Assembly (NCBI GenBank): GCA_036393335.1
Contig: DASWHD010000012.1
Span: 1 to 30,105, forward strand
Length of the DNA stretch: 30,105 nt
Direction: 5' to 3'
DNA from: DASWHD01 sp036393335
GTDB taxonomy: Bacteria > CG2-30-53-67 > CG2-30-70-394
This document shows positions 15,249-23,148 of this stretch, piece by piece. The notes under the pieces are model-generated. The model was not told the origin of the DNA. It made no database searches and worked only from the letters and a program-made list of their open reading frames with translations. Each line of letters begins with the position of its first letter. Position 1 is the first letter of the stretch. Made by a program: the position numbers and the translations under genes.

Positions 15249-17483
15249 CTACCCCTCCTCATCCCAGACCTGCTCCACGTGGCTACCGGTGGGCAGCGGC
15301 GGTACCGGCCTTGCACCCAACACACGTGCCTGTGCCCGGCGCGCCTCGACTCGTTCCACCCGCACCACGGCGACCGGGTTGTCGCTCAGTCCGATGGTGC
15401 GGAACAGGTTGCCGGGAGTCACCCCTAGCTCGGCGCCGACGTTCAGGGTGAGGTCATCGCCGCGCGCATCGATCACCTCCGCGTGGAGGGGATAACGACG
15501 GTCCAACGCGGCGGTGAGCTCGGCCGCGGTCTTGGTCACGATGCCGTCGACCTGGGACAACGTGGCGAAGACCTGGGAGGCGGCGGCCACGACGGTGCTG
15601 GTGGCGGTCTCGATGAGGTGTATGCTGAGCTGTAGTTGATCCCCCAGCTCGATGATCTCGCCCACCGCGAGGAGCTGGGCCGGTGCCAACACCCCGAGGG
15701 GGATGGCGGCGTCGGGATTCGCGATCTTGGCAGCGGTGAGGTGCAGCTCTTCCAAGACCCGCGCGAGATGTTGGCGATCCACCAGCATCAGGCGCGGCTC
15801 CTGCTCCCATAGGCGGCTGAGCCTGCGTTCCACGTCGATGCCGACGGCCGCCGGCAGGCTCGGGGCCTGGTGCCCATCGACATGCAGTACGGCGAGGGTC
15901 ATGGGCTGGGTCGCCCAGGTCTGGGTCGATCCCGGCGTGGCGTTCGGGTGGGCCGCTGCGTGTGCGGCGATGCGATCGATCAGGAAGGCGACATGCTGAG
16001 AACGGTCGAGTTCTGCGCGTTGGTGCTCCCCTGACCGCATGGAGTTGGCGAAGGCGCGCAGATAGGGATCGTCCGGGGCCTGCCGCAGCCCGTCGGCAAA
16101 TGCCGTCGCGGCGGACTGCCATTGTTCGCCGGCCACTGCGGAGATTCCCCGCAGGAGGTCCGCAGGCGGGGTGTTGTCCTGTCGGGCCGATGTACTCTCT
16201 GCCCAGTGCGTACCGAGAACGGCCAGTGTGATCATGATCAGCAATACGCCGCTGCCCACCGCGAGTTGGGTCCCACGGCGTGCCGTGGGCCTGGCTGTGG
16301 AGCGCGTGGCGACCGGTCCGGCCACCATGGCTGTCTGTGCCTCGCTTGCCGCGGCAGATGGCGGGGAGACGGGTTCGGCAGCGGCGTCGCTCGGGAAATA
16401 GCGCACCGTGGGGTCACCGTAGAGGAGATAGCTGGCCCAGATGACCGAGCCCTCACCGTAGGCCGCGATACACGCCAGCCGCGCCGAGCGAACCGCCACT
16501 CCGATTGGTGCTCCGCCGAGGAGGCTATCGTAGAACGCGGCGGCAAACCTGGCGCTCACCTCGTCCGGGATCTCCCACGTGGTACCGAGGTAGTGGTGCA
16601 CCCCGGCGAGCAGGAAGGCGTTGGCCAGGGGCAGCGTGTCATCGGGGCTGTCGGCCTCCGGATCGGGACCGATGCCCTGGCCCGAGTTGCACGCGTTGGC
16701 GAAGACCAGCGAGGGCAAGGGTCCGCCGCCGGCCATCGGTAAGAGATCCCCGGGGGTTAGATCGCCGTCGTGCAGGAGCCAACCACTCTGCCCGGGGCGG
16801 TCGCGGTCATAACGCGCGTGGCCGGCGTAGTGGAGGACATCGCATTCCCGGAGCCGGTCGCGGATCTGCGGCGCTGTGACACGCGACGTGATGAGCTGGA
16901 TCGTCGTGGCCGGCAGGCGAGAGGCAAGGAAGCTCCGTAACCGGCACCCTTCGGCGTGGGCGCCCGCCAAGTTCCCCTGGGGGTCGGCCACGATCAGCAT
17001 GCGTCGCGGCGAGAGCGGTGGCCGATGGGCAGGAATCGTCACCTCGCGCTGAGTACGAACCATGCGCCCGAGGGCATAGCGCTGCGCCCAGAAGAACGTG
17101 CCGTCATACAGCATTTCCCACGGAATGAAGGCCAGACCCTCGTCGATCGCAAGATGGAGGATGTCGGGCTGGACCGTGTGCAGGGTCTCCTTCGCGCGCG
17201 CGGTGAGGAGCTGGTCAAAGAGGGTGTGGCCAACCCGCCGCAGGGTGGTCGTGCCCTGCAACGTTGGGCGGTTGCCGGCGCTCACTTGGCCCAAGATGGC
17301 AGTGAGCTCCTGGCACCGTTCCGCGACGACCGGCCAGTCGACGCGCAGCTTCTCATAGCCGCGCAACGGCGGACCGGCTGCGAGGGGATAGGTGCCTACC
17401 GTGAGGTAGTCGCCGTCCCGGGCGACCTCGAGGACCAGGGTGGTACGGGTCTGAGGGGGTTGGGTAGTGCTGGCGGTATCCAT
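15249..17483 (-). CDS. Membrane-anchored CHAT (caspase-like) protein with CsgG-like periplasmic tail
   Basis: The 744-aa protein starts with a CHAT domain (about residues 90-365), a caspase/separase-fold cysteine protease. The catalytic dyad is visible as H222 in H-Y-A-G-H-A and C265 in N-A-C-N-S-G. A low-complexity linker leads to one transmembrane helix (about 407-426), then a TPR-like segment (441-485) and a CsgG/FlgT-like region to the C-terminus. With the positive residues before the helix, the protease would be cytoplasmic and the tail periplasmic. The ATG at 17483 starts one base after the stop of the anti-sigma gene. Its TAG stop lies in the flank of mobile repeat copy C. The inferred role is an envelope sensor whose protease acts on a cytoplasmic target, possibly the anti-sigma factor. 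Confidence 0.85.
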   Translation of the reverse strand: MDTASTTQPPQTRTTLVLEVARDGDYLTVGTYPLAAGPPLRGYEKLRVDWPVVAERCQELTAILGQVSAGNRPTLQGTTTLRRVGHTLFDQLLTARAKETLHTVQPDILHLAIDEGLAFIPWEMLYDGTFFWAQRYALGRMVRTQREVTIPAHRPPLSPRRMLIVADPQGNLAGAHAEGCRLRSFLASRLPATTIQLITSRVTAPQIRDRLRECDVLHYAGHARYDRDRPGQSGWLLHDGDLTPGDLLPMAGGGPLPSLVFANACNSGQGIGPDPEADSPDDTLPLANAFLLAGVHHYLGTTWEIPDEVSARFAAAFYDSLLGGAPIGVAVRSARLACIAAYGEGSVIWASYLLYGDPTVRYFPSDAAAEPVSPPSAAASEAQTAMVAGPVATRSTARPTARRGTQLAVGSGVLLIMITLAVLGTHWAESTSARQDNTPPADLLRGISAVAGEQWQSAATAFADGLRQAPDDPYLRAFANSMRSGEHQRAELDRSQHVAFLIDRIAAHAAAHPNATPGSTQTWATQPMTLAVLHVDGHQAPSLPAAVGIDVERRLSRLWEQEPRLMLVDRQHLARVLEELHLTAAKIANPDAAIPLGVLAPAQLLAVGEIIELGDQLQLSIHLIETATSTVVAAASQVFATLSQVDGIVTKTAAELTAALDRRYPLHAEVIDARGDDLTLNVGAELGVTPGNLFRTIGLSDNPVAVVRVERVEARRAQARVLGARPVPPLPTGSHVEQVWDEEG

Positions 17484-17484
17484 G

Positions 17485-18168
17485 TCAGTCCTGGAGCTCG
17501 ATGTGGGTCTCACCGATCATCACGCCTTCGCGGTACACGCGAACCATCCATTTCGCTGGAATCAGGTCTTCGAACAAGATCGGCTCGCCGTTGGTCGATG
17601 ACGAGGCGAACTCGCGGCCATTGGCGTAGATGCGGACCTCGATGGGCGGTTGGTAGGGAGCGGGGGCATCGGGCAAGCTCACTTGTAGGTTGGCCGCGCC
17701 GTGTTCGCTGGGTGACATCTCCAGGAGCGTCACCATCTGTTTTGTGGTTTTGTAGCACTGGAAATGGGCACCCCGCGGCACCACGTGACCACGCACCATC
17801 ACCGGCTCCGACAGCCACTCCAACTTCAGGTTTGTGGAGAGGACCTCGAAGATCCCCCTGCGCCATCGGATGACGAGATCCGCCGGTTTCGTGGCCTGCA
17901 GAGGGGTATCCGTTTCGTCCACCCCTGCGGCATCAATGGACCGGGCGACTGCGGCAGTCTCCAGACAGCCATCACACGCTACGAAATGGCGCTCCAGGGA
18001 CTCTTTCTGAGGTGCCGGCAAGACGTCCATGGCATAGGCGTGCAGCGATTCAATGGGTGGACATGCGCTCTTTCTGGAGATCCGCCAGGTGCGGAACACC
18101 GTTTGCGCGGTGGTGGCGATCTTTCCTTCGGGGTACTCGTCTGCGGTGTTGACTGAGGCAAAGTTCAT
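17485..18168 (-). CDS. Zinc-finger anti-sigma factor (soluble)
   Basis: The 227-aa protein carries a zinc-binding anti-sigma (ZAS/zf-HC2) motif near the N-terminus: an upstream His in S-L-H-A-Y-A, then H-F-V-A-C-D-G-C (His-x3-Cys-x2-Cys) at about residues 62-69. The remaining ~150 residues contain beta-rich sequence with V-R-I-Y-A-N-G-R-E-F and end in V-M-I-G-E-T-H-I-E-L-Q-D; I do not recognise that domain. No transmembrane helix is visible, so the protein should be cytoplasmic. The ATG at 18168 overlaps the sigma-factor stop by four bases (ATGA), the usual arrangement for sigma/anti-sigma pairs. The longer open frame upstream is the sigma gene read in the wrong frame. It would hold the sigma factor inactive until released. 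Confidence 0.83.
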   Translation of the reverse strand: MNFASVNTADEYPEGKIATTAQTVFRTWRISRKSACPPIESLHAYAMDVLPAPQKESLERHFVACDGCLETAAVARSIDAAGVDETDTPLQATKPADLVIRWRRGIFEVLSTNLKLEWLSEPVMVRGHVVPRGAHFQCYKTTKQMVTLLEMSPSEHGAANLQVSLPDAPAPYQPPIEVRIYANGREFASSSTNGEPILFEDLIPAKWMVRVYREGVMIGETHIELQD

Positions 18169-18950
18169 GGCGTCTCTCCCATCCCGTGAGGGTCGTAGGG
18201 TCCGGTTGGAGTGGGTAGGTTCGGGCCGGGCCCGGTGAGCAGTGCCCGTAGGCGCTCGAGGATACGGTGCTTGCGCGAGTAGACGGTGCCTTGCGACACC
18301 CCAAGAAAACGGGCGATCTCCCCGCCGGACCACTCCTGGTAAAAGCACAGTTTCACGAACAACTGGTCCGCTGGGCTCAGTCGCAACAAGGCGCTCTCCA
18401 TGTTTTCGACCGCCTGCCGGTGGGCGAGGATCTGTTCGGCATCGGGTCCATCGTCCGGCCGGCCAGTAAGCAGGGGGATCGGGTCCATGGCCCCGGGGCG
18501 GCCCGCTTCCCAGCGGCGCAGCTCTGCCAAGTGATCGAGGGTCATGCGTGCGGCCACCAACGCGACCCACGTGCCGAGGCGGCACTCATTGCGCCCTGCA
18601 TACGTGCGCAAGCGCCGGTAGTCATCCGCCACGAGGCCGGCCAGCGCCTCCGCGTGGAGGTCCTCCACCTCTTCCCGGGAAAGGCGGATGCCTGACCGCG
18701 CCATGGTTTGGTGGATGGCATGATAGATTCGTCCGCCGTGGGCCGTGACCAAGACCGACCAGGCCTCCGTGTCCCCGCGCACGCACCGCGCCACGAGGGC
18801 AAGATCCTGGGCGATCGTGGCGTAGACGCCGGCGCCACCCTCCTCGTGCTCGATCGGCATGGGCATCTCGTGGTGGCGAGCAGTCGCCAATAGGGTTCCT
18901 CGCGGCCGCGAGAAGTGAATTATCACCGGGACAATCATGGCAGGATGCAT
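18165..18950 (-). CDS. ECF-type RNA polymerase sigma factor
   Basis: The product has the two conserved sigma domains of group IV (ECF) factors. Region 2 is recognisable around E-E-V-E-D-L-H-A-E-A-L-A-G-L and the stretch G-T-W-V-A-L-V-A-A-R-M-T-L-D-H. Region 4 is recognisable as L-S-P-A-D-Q-L-F-V-K-L-C-F-Y-Q-E-W-S-G-G-E-I-A-R-F-L-G-V-S with the helix-turn-helix G-T-V-Y-S-R-K-H-R-I-L. The start is uncertain: the ATG at 18950 is the first in frame, but 18938, 18866 and 18860 are also possible and none has a clear ribosome binding site. A short coding leader with a strong AAGGAGG ends on the 18938 ATG. The stop overlaps the anti-sigma start. It probably directs transcription of its own operon. 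Confidence 0.85.
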   Translation of the reverse strand: MHPAMIVPVIIHFSRPRGTLLATARHHEMPMPIEHEEGGAGVYATIAQDLALVARCVRGDTEAWSVLVTAHGGRIYHAIHQTMARSGIRLSREEVEDLHAEALAGLVADDYRRLRTYAGRNECRLGTWVALVAARMTLDHLAELRRWEAGRPGAMDPIPLLTGRPDDGPDAEQILAHRQAVENMESALLRLSPADQLFVKLCFYQEWSGGEIARFLGVSQGTVYSRKHRILERLRALLTGPGPNLPTPTGPYDPHGMGETP

Positions 18951-19021
18951 TGGCGCCCGTGCCCTACAACACGACCCCCCCCGTCATCCTGCTTTGCCCA
19001 GGAACCCCCGGCTAGGGCCAA
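18935..19021 (-). CDS. Possible 28-aa leader peptide coupled to the sigma factor
   Basis: On the minus strand AAGGAGG (complement of 19028-19034) is followed six bases later by TTG, with an in-frame GTG just before it. The short frame runs to a TGA at 18937-18935 that overlaps an in-frame ATG of the sigma gene (18938) as ATGA. The peptide is Gly-rich and matches nothing I know. The sigma gene itself has no good ribosome binding site, so the leader could load ribosomes for it. This is an inference from spacing alone. Confidence 0.3.
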   Translation of the reverse strand: MALAGGSWAKQDDGGGRVVGHGRQCILP

Positions 19022-19277
19022 CACGCACCTCCTTACCGACAATAGACGGGATCTGGAGCAAAAACCTTGCACCCCCCCCAAAAATTTTTTGCCCGTGATT
19101 CGCGGGATCCGCCGTCGAACAGCGGTCCCCGGCGCAGGCCGTCGGGCGAAGATCACCCGCCAGGTGGGCAATGACCGATGCACCACCAACCTGCGGTCGC
19201 GTCACAATCGGCCGTTGATCGCTCGCCGACCTTGGCGCCAGAGGGTCGGTTCATTTGCCACCCCGGTGGCGACTTGG
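19022..19277. other. Intergenic stretch between the sigma operon and the lapA-like gene
   Basis: About 255 bases lie upstream of the sigma operon and downstream of the lapA-like gene. They contain an AAGGAGG used by the possible leader peptide, and a C-run followed by A and T runs (about 19071-19090). I see no credible promoter hexamer pair, RNA gene or coding frame. Confidence 0.5.
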
Positions 19278-19670
19278 CTATATCGCGCCGGCCGGCTCGT
19301 GCCCCACGCCGGCGCTCGACTCGGCCGCGTCAATGCCGCGCTCGACCTCGGCCTCACGGGCGGCGGCGGCCTGCTCCAGCCGTTGATTGAGCGCCACGAC
19401 TTCCTTGTTCAGCGCGGCGTTCTCCCGGCGGAGGCGGCGCACCTCGGCCTCGCGGCGTAGTTGCTCTAGGGTGCGACCGAACCACACGAGGAGAAATGCG
19501 ACGGCGAATGCAGCCACCAGGATCGCGAAGGTGGGGAGCGGCTGGCTGGCGAGGTGTACGTCCACGAACGGCACGTCGAAGCGCAGCACGTAGAGGTCGG
19601 TGTTGGAGGTGAGGAACAGGGTCAAGAGCACGACGACACACAGGACGTAGAGGTAGCGCAGGAAATACAT
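19278..19670 (-). CDS. LapA-like (DUF1049) small inner-membrane protein
   Basis: The 130-aa protein has two transmembrane helices (about residues 3-21 and 47-64) followed by a long charged coiled coil (about 66-110, L-E-Q-L-R-R-E-A-E-V-R-R-L-R-R-E-N-A-A-L) and a short acidic tail. This is the layout of the LapA/DUF1049 family, which in enterobacteria works with LapB to control LPS synthesis. No lapB is next to it here, so the function is not certain. AGGAGG lies five bases before the ATG. It lies downstream of guaA on the same strand with a 110-bp gap. Confidence 0.75.
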   Translation of the reverse strand: MYFLRYLYVLCVVVLLTLFLTSNTDLYVLRFDVPFVDVHLASQPLPTFAILVAAFAVAFLLVWFGRTLEQLRREAEVRRLRRENAALNKEVVALNQRLEQAAAAREAEVERGIDAAESSAGVGHEPAGAI

Positions 19671-19780
19671 CGGGCCTCCTGGGTAGCGGTCAGCGTTCAG
19701 CAGTCAGCGGCGGGCAGTCATCGCCGCGTCCGCCAGGGTGGTGTGTGACATAATCGTCGGGAGGCGAAGGCGCGACGGCG

Positions 19781-21337
19781 TCACTCCCATTCGATGGTGC
19801 CCGGGGGCTTGGAGGTGATGTCGTAGACCATGCGGTTGATGCCATTGACCTCGTTGATGATGCGGTTGGAGATCCGTCCCAGCAGCTCGTGGGGAAGTTC
19901 GACCCAGTCGGCGGTCATGCCGTCGCGGCTGTGGACGGCGCGTAGGGCGCAGACGTTCTCGAACGTCCGCGCGTCCCCCATCACCCCCACGGAGCGGACT
20001 GGCAAGAGCACGGCGAAGGCTTGCCATATCTGGTGATAGAGCCCGGCGGCCTTGATCTCTTCCTGGACGATGGCATCGGCCGTGCGCAGGATCGCGAGGC
20101 GCTCGGGGGTCACCTCGCCGAGCACGCGGATCGCCAGACCGGGACCGGGGAAGGGGTGGCGCTGGATGATCTCTTCCGGCAGACCCAGCTCCCGGCCCAG
20201 CTCTCGGGCCTCGTCCTTGAATAGCTCCCGGAGTGGCTCCAGCAGCTCGAAGCCGAGGTCCGCGGGCAGGCCGCCGACGTTGTGGTGGCTTTTGATCAAG
20301 GCGGAAGCGTTGCCACGCACGGGGACCGACTCAATCACGTCCGGGTAGAGGGTGCCCTGAGCGAGGAAGTCGAAGGGACCGGAGCGGCGTGCCTCCTCGC
20401 GGAAGGCCTCGACGAACTCGTGGCCGATGATCTTGCGCTTCTGCTCCGGGTCGGTGATGCCGGACAGCTTGGTGAGGTTGCGCTCGGCGGCGTCGGCGGT
20501 CACCAGGTGAATGTTGAAATGGTCGCGGAAGGTCGCTTCCACCTGCGCCGCCTCACCACCGCGCAACATGCCGTTGTCGATGAAGATGCATGTGAGTTGG
20601 TCGCCGATGGCCCGGTGGACGAGGAGGGCAACGACCGACGAGTCCACGCCGCCGGAGAGGGCGCACAGGACGCGCCGGTGGCCGACACGCTCGCGAATCG
20701 CCTGGGTCTCCGCCTCGATGAACGACGACATGGTCCACGCGCCGGTGCAGCCGCACACTCGGTAGACGAAGTTCTCCAGCATGGCCGCACCATTGGGGGT
20801 ATGGACCACCTCCGGGTGAAACTGGACGCCGTACCACGGCTGGGAATCGTGAGCGATGGCGGCGTACGGGGCGTTGTCGCTGGTGGCGCAGGCGTGGAAG
20901 CCGTCGGGCGGCGTCTCGATCCGGTCCCCATGGGACATCCACACCCGCTCGCGGGCCGCGAGCCCCTGAAAGAGGGGCTCCGGCTCGGCGATGGAGAGCT
21001 CGGCACGGCCGAACTCGCGGCGCTTCGCGGCAGCCACCGTACCGCCGAGGCGATGCACCAGCCACTGCATGCCGTAGCAGATGCCGAGGACCGGCATACC
21101 CAACTCCAGGATGCCGGCGTCGGCATCTGGAGCGCCTGCGTCGTACACCGACGACGGTCCCCCGGAGAGGATGATGCCCTGAGGCGCGAAGCCCCGGATG
21201 CGATCGAGGGCGGCGGTATACGGCCAGATCTCACAATAGACCCGCGCCTCGCGCACCCGCCGGCCGATGAGCTGGGTGGTCTGAGAACCGAAGTCGAGGA
21301 TCAGGATGCGTTCGGGGACGGCGTCGTGGGCTTGCAT
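19781..21337 (-). CDS. guaA: GMP synthase (glutamine-hydrolysing)
   Basis: GuaA converts XMP to GMP using ATP and glutamine. The 518-aa product is full length for the family. The N-terminal class I glutamine amidotransferase has its Cys87 (G-I-C-Y-G-M), H174 and E176 (F-H-P-E-V). The ATP-pyrophosphatase P-loop is S-G-G-V-D-S-S (228-234). The C-terminal dimerisation domain ends N-R-M-V-Y-D-I-T-S-K-P-P-G-T-I-E-W-E, nearly identical to the E. coli ending. guaB is not adjacent. The ribosome binding site is weak, and short repeats lie just upstream of the start (21347-21376). Confidence 0.97.
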   Translation of the reverse strand: MQAHDAVPERILILDFGSQTTQLIGRRVREARVYCEIWPYTAALDRIRGFAPQGIILSGGPSSVYDAGAPDADAGILELGMPVLGICYGMQWLVHRLGGTVAAAKRREFGRAELSIAEPEPLFQGLAARERVWMSHGDRIETPPDGFHACATSDNAPYAAIAHDSQPWYGVQFHPEVVHTPNGAAMLENFVYRVCGCTGAWTMSSFIEAETQAIRERVGHRRVLCALSGGVDSSVVALLVHRAIGDQLTCIFIDNGMLRGGEAAQVEATFRDHFNIHLVTADAAERNLTKLSGITDPEQKRKIIGHEFVEAFREEARRSGPFDFLAQGTLYPDVIESVPVRGNASALIKSHHNVGGLPADLGFELLEPLRELFKDEARELGRELGLPEEIIQRHPFPGPGLAIRVLGEVTPERLAILRTADAIVQEEIKAAGLYHQIWQAFAVLLPVRSVGVMGDARTFENVCALRAVHSRDGMTADWVELPHELLGRISNRIINEVNGINRMVYDITSKPPGTIEWE

Positions 21338-21346
21338 GGAAGCATT

Positions 21347-21517
21347 CAGTAGACAGTAGGTAGTAGACAGTAGACCTGGGGCTAGTTAGGCGGTCCATGG
21401 TGTCGCAGCGCCTTGGGTCTTCGGCGTTGCCCCGGAAGGTTGGCGACGGTCGGTCCTTGCGGCAGGGCTGCACGACAGACGTCTCTTCTTACCCCTGTCT
21501 ACCGTCTACCGTCTACT
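21347..21517. repeat. Inverted pair of short heptamer-type repeats
   Basis: Degenerate copies of GTAGACAGTAG occur head to tail at 21347-21376. The complementary form (CTGTCTACCGTCTACCGTCTACT, a seven-base period) lies at 21495-21517. The two arrays face each other across about 120 bases between guaA and sat. They look like dispersed heptamer repeats of no coding value; a hairpin between them is possible. Confidence 0.55.
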
Positions 21518-21533
21518 TGCCCGGAAACAATAA

Positions 21534-21559
21534 GGGCGGCCCGGGTCTCCGAGCCGCCC
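21534..21559 (-). terminator. Intrinsic terminator downstream of sat
   Basis: An 11-bp stem with one G-U pair (21534-21544 with 21549-21559) and a four-base loop lies 26 bases beyond the sat stop. Read on the minus strand it is followed by TTATTGTTT. Confidence 0.75.
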
Positions 21560-21585
21560 CTCGCAGGTGCCGAACGCCGCGGAGA

Positions 21586-22797
21586 CTATTCCCCGGTCGC
21601 CGCCTTGTGGAGCTTGATCTCGACCTTCTCTTCCAGGCTGGCGTAATACGCCTTGAGGATCTCCACCACCTCCGGCCGCGAGAACTGGGGCGGGACGTCC
21701 TCCCCCTCGGAGAGCATCTTTCGCATCTTGGTGCCGGACAGGAGCATGCGGTCCTCCTTGCCGTGGGGACAGGTCTTCATCGAGGCCATGCCGTCACACT
21801 TCTTGCAGTAAAAGGTCCAGTCGATCTTCATCGCCTGGGTCTCCAGCGCCCCGTGGGGAATCTCGTCGAAGATGTGGTGTGCGTCGAAGGGGCCGTAGTA
21901 GTCCCCAACGCCGGCGTGATCGCGGCCTACCAGGAGATGAGAGCAGCCGTAGTTCTGGCGGAACAGGGCGTGGAGCAGGGCCTCACGCGGGCCGGCGTAG
22001 CGCATGTCGAGGGGGTAGCCGGCCTGCAGGTAGGTGTCCTTGACGAAGTAGTTCTCGGTGAGGGCATTGATGCAATCGCGCCGCACATTGGCCGGGATGT
22101 CTCCGGCCTTCAGCTTACCCAGGAGCTGGTGGATGAGGATCCCGTCGGTGATCTCGATGGCGATCTTCGCCAGGTACTCGTGCGATCGGTGCATCGGGTT
22201 GCGCGTCTGGAAGGCGGCCACCGTGCTCCACCCTTTTTCCTCGAAGATCGCCCGGGTCTGGGCCGGGGTCATGTAGATTCCCTCGAACTGGGTGGGAAAA
22301 TCGCCTTCCGAGAGGACCTTCACCGGCCCTGCGAGGTTCACCTCGCCCTGCTCCATGACCTTCTGCACGCCGGGATGCTCATGGTCCGTGGTCTTGAACA
22401 CGCACTGGCACTCGTGGGTCTTGTCGATGGTGTACTTCTCCATGACCTTTATGCTGCCCATGACCTCGCCGCTCTCCTCGTCGACCAAGGCGACCTCTTC
22501 GCCGATGGCGATGGAGCCGGCCTTGCCTTTGGTGGTGGAGAGGGTGATGGGGATCGGCCAGAAGAGGCCGCTGGCCATCTGGTAGCGATCGCATACCCCC
22601 TGCCAGTCGGCCTTGCCCATGAAACCATCCAGGGGTGTGAAGCCGCCGATGCCCATCATGATGAGGTCACCGGTCTCCCGGGAGGTCATCTTCACCTGGG
22701 TGAGCCCCTTGGCCTTTGCCAGCTCTTCTTGACGCGCTGCGCCTTTCAGCAACAGCGGCTTGAGGTCACCTCCACCATGGGGTCGTACCAGGGCCAT
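21586..22797 (-). CDS. sat: ATP sulfurylase (sulfate adenylyltransferase)
   Basis: Sat interconverts ATP plus sulfate and APS plus pyrophosphate. In sulfur oxidisers it runs toward ATP and sulfate; in sulfate reducers the other way. The 403-aa protein has the nucleotide-binding motifs Q-T-R-N-P-M-H-R-S-H (197-206) and G-R-D-H-A-G (291-296). A Cys cluster C331-x2-C334-x8-C343 suggests the zinc site of bacterial monofunctional Sat. The ATG at 22797 follows AGGAGAAGG; the frame upstream has no such site. No APS kinase domain or cysC is present, which favours a dissimilatory role. The gene is divergent from the Rrf2/IscU sulfur-transfer operon. Confidence 0.95.
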   Translation of the reverse strand: MALVRPHGGGDLKPLLLKGAARQEELAKAKGLTQVKMTSRETGDLIMMGIGGFTPLDGFMGKADWQGVCDRYQMASGLFWPIPITLSTTKGKAGSIAIGEEVALVDEESGEVMGSIKVMEKYTIDKTHECQCVFKTTDHEHPGVQKVMEQGEVNLAGPVKVLSEGDFPTQFEGIYMTPAQTRAIFEEKGWSTVAAFQTRNPMHRSHEYLAKIAIEITDGILIHQLLGKLKAGDIPANVRRDCINALTENYFVKDTYLQAGYPLDMRYAGPREALLHALFRQNYGCSHLLVGRDHAGVGDYYGPFDAHHIFDEIPHGALETQAMKIDWTFYCKKCDGMASMKTCPHGKEDRMLLSGTKMRKMLSEGEDVPPQFSRPEVVEILKAYYASLEEKVEIKLHKAATGE

Positions 22798-23148
22798 AAC
22801 CTTCTCCTCGCACAAGGCAAACCGCCCTAACCCAAGGGGTGCGTCTCGGGACGGGCGGCTCGCGGAAAAAGAGAAAAAATCAGGCTGAGGAGACCACGAT
22901 TGGGGGGTAACCGTCAACCTGCTGGCAGGTGGGGATCGGGCCCAATGAGGCGGCACATGGTCGAAAAATTTCCTGAAACTCCAGTCATTTTCACGGCTGA
23001 TGGGTCATTAGTCGCGGGCTTCATCGCGACGCTTGTCTTCTCAAGTTGTGCACGCTATTTTCCGCATCGACAAAGAGGATGATGTTTATCCGGTTTATCT
23101 GCTAAGCGAGTTTTTCCTGAAGAAGTTTTCCTGAAGAAGGAGGGGAAG
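22798..23148. promoter_or_regulatory. Divergent control region between sat and the Rrf2-led operon
   Basis: About 350 bases of lower GC content separate sat (minus) from the Rrf2 gene (plus). A plausible sigma-70 promoter for the right-hand operon is TTGTCT (23033-23038), 17-bp spacing and TATTTT (23056-23061), leaving a leader of about 80 bases. Being upstream of an Rrf2 regulator, the region probably contains its operator, but I cannot point to one. Confidence 0.4.
23112..23139 (+). repeat. Perfect 14-bp tandem duplication ahead of the Rrf2 gene
   Basis: TTTTCCTGAAGAAG occurs twice without a gap (23112-23125 and 23126-23139), just before the AGGAGGGG ribosome binding site of the Rrf2 gene. 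It lies in the untranslated leader if the promoter at 23033 is right. Confidence 0.85.

Noticed and set aside
16956..17873. 305-codon plus-strand frame opposite the CHAT and anti-sigma genes
   Set aside because: Shadow of the CHAT domain; no conserved motif.
18169..18585. N-terminal extension of the anti-sigma frame
   Set aside because: It is the sigma gene read out of frame; the ATG at 18168 overlaps the sigma stop in the usual ATGA manner.
15249..18950. Type III-E CRISPR (Craspase) locus
   Set aside because: CHAT and sigma genes are present, but there is no gRAMP/Cas7-11, Csx30 or repeat array in the window.
20282..21352. 356-codon open frame opposite guaA
   Set aside because: Antisense to the conserved GMP synthase; composition is that of an antisense frame.
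21397..22830. 477-codon open frame on the plus strand opposite sat
   Set aside because: Its sequence is the shadow of a well-conserved ATP sulfurylase gene in GC-rich DNA; no ribosome binding site or recognisable protein.
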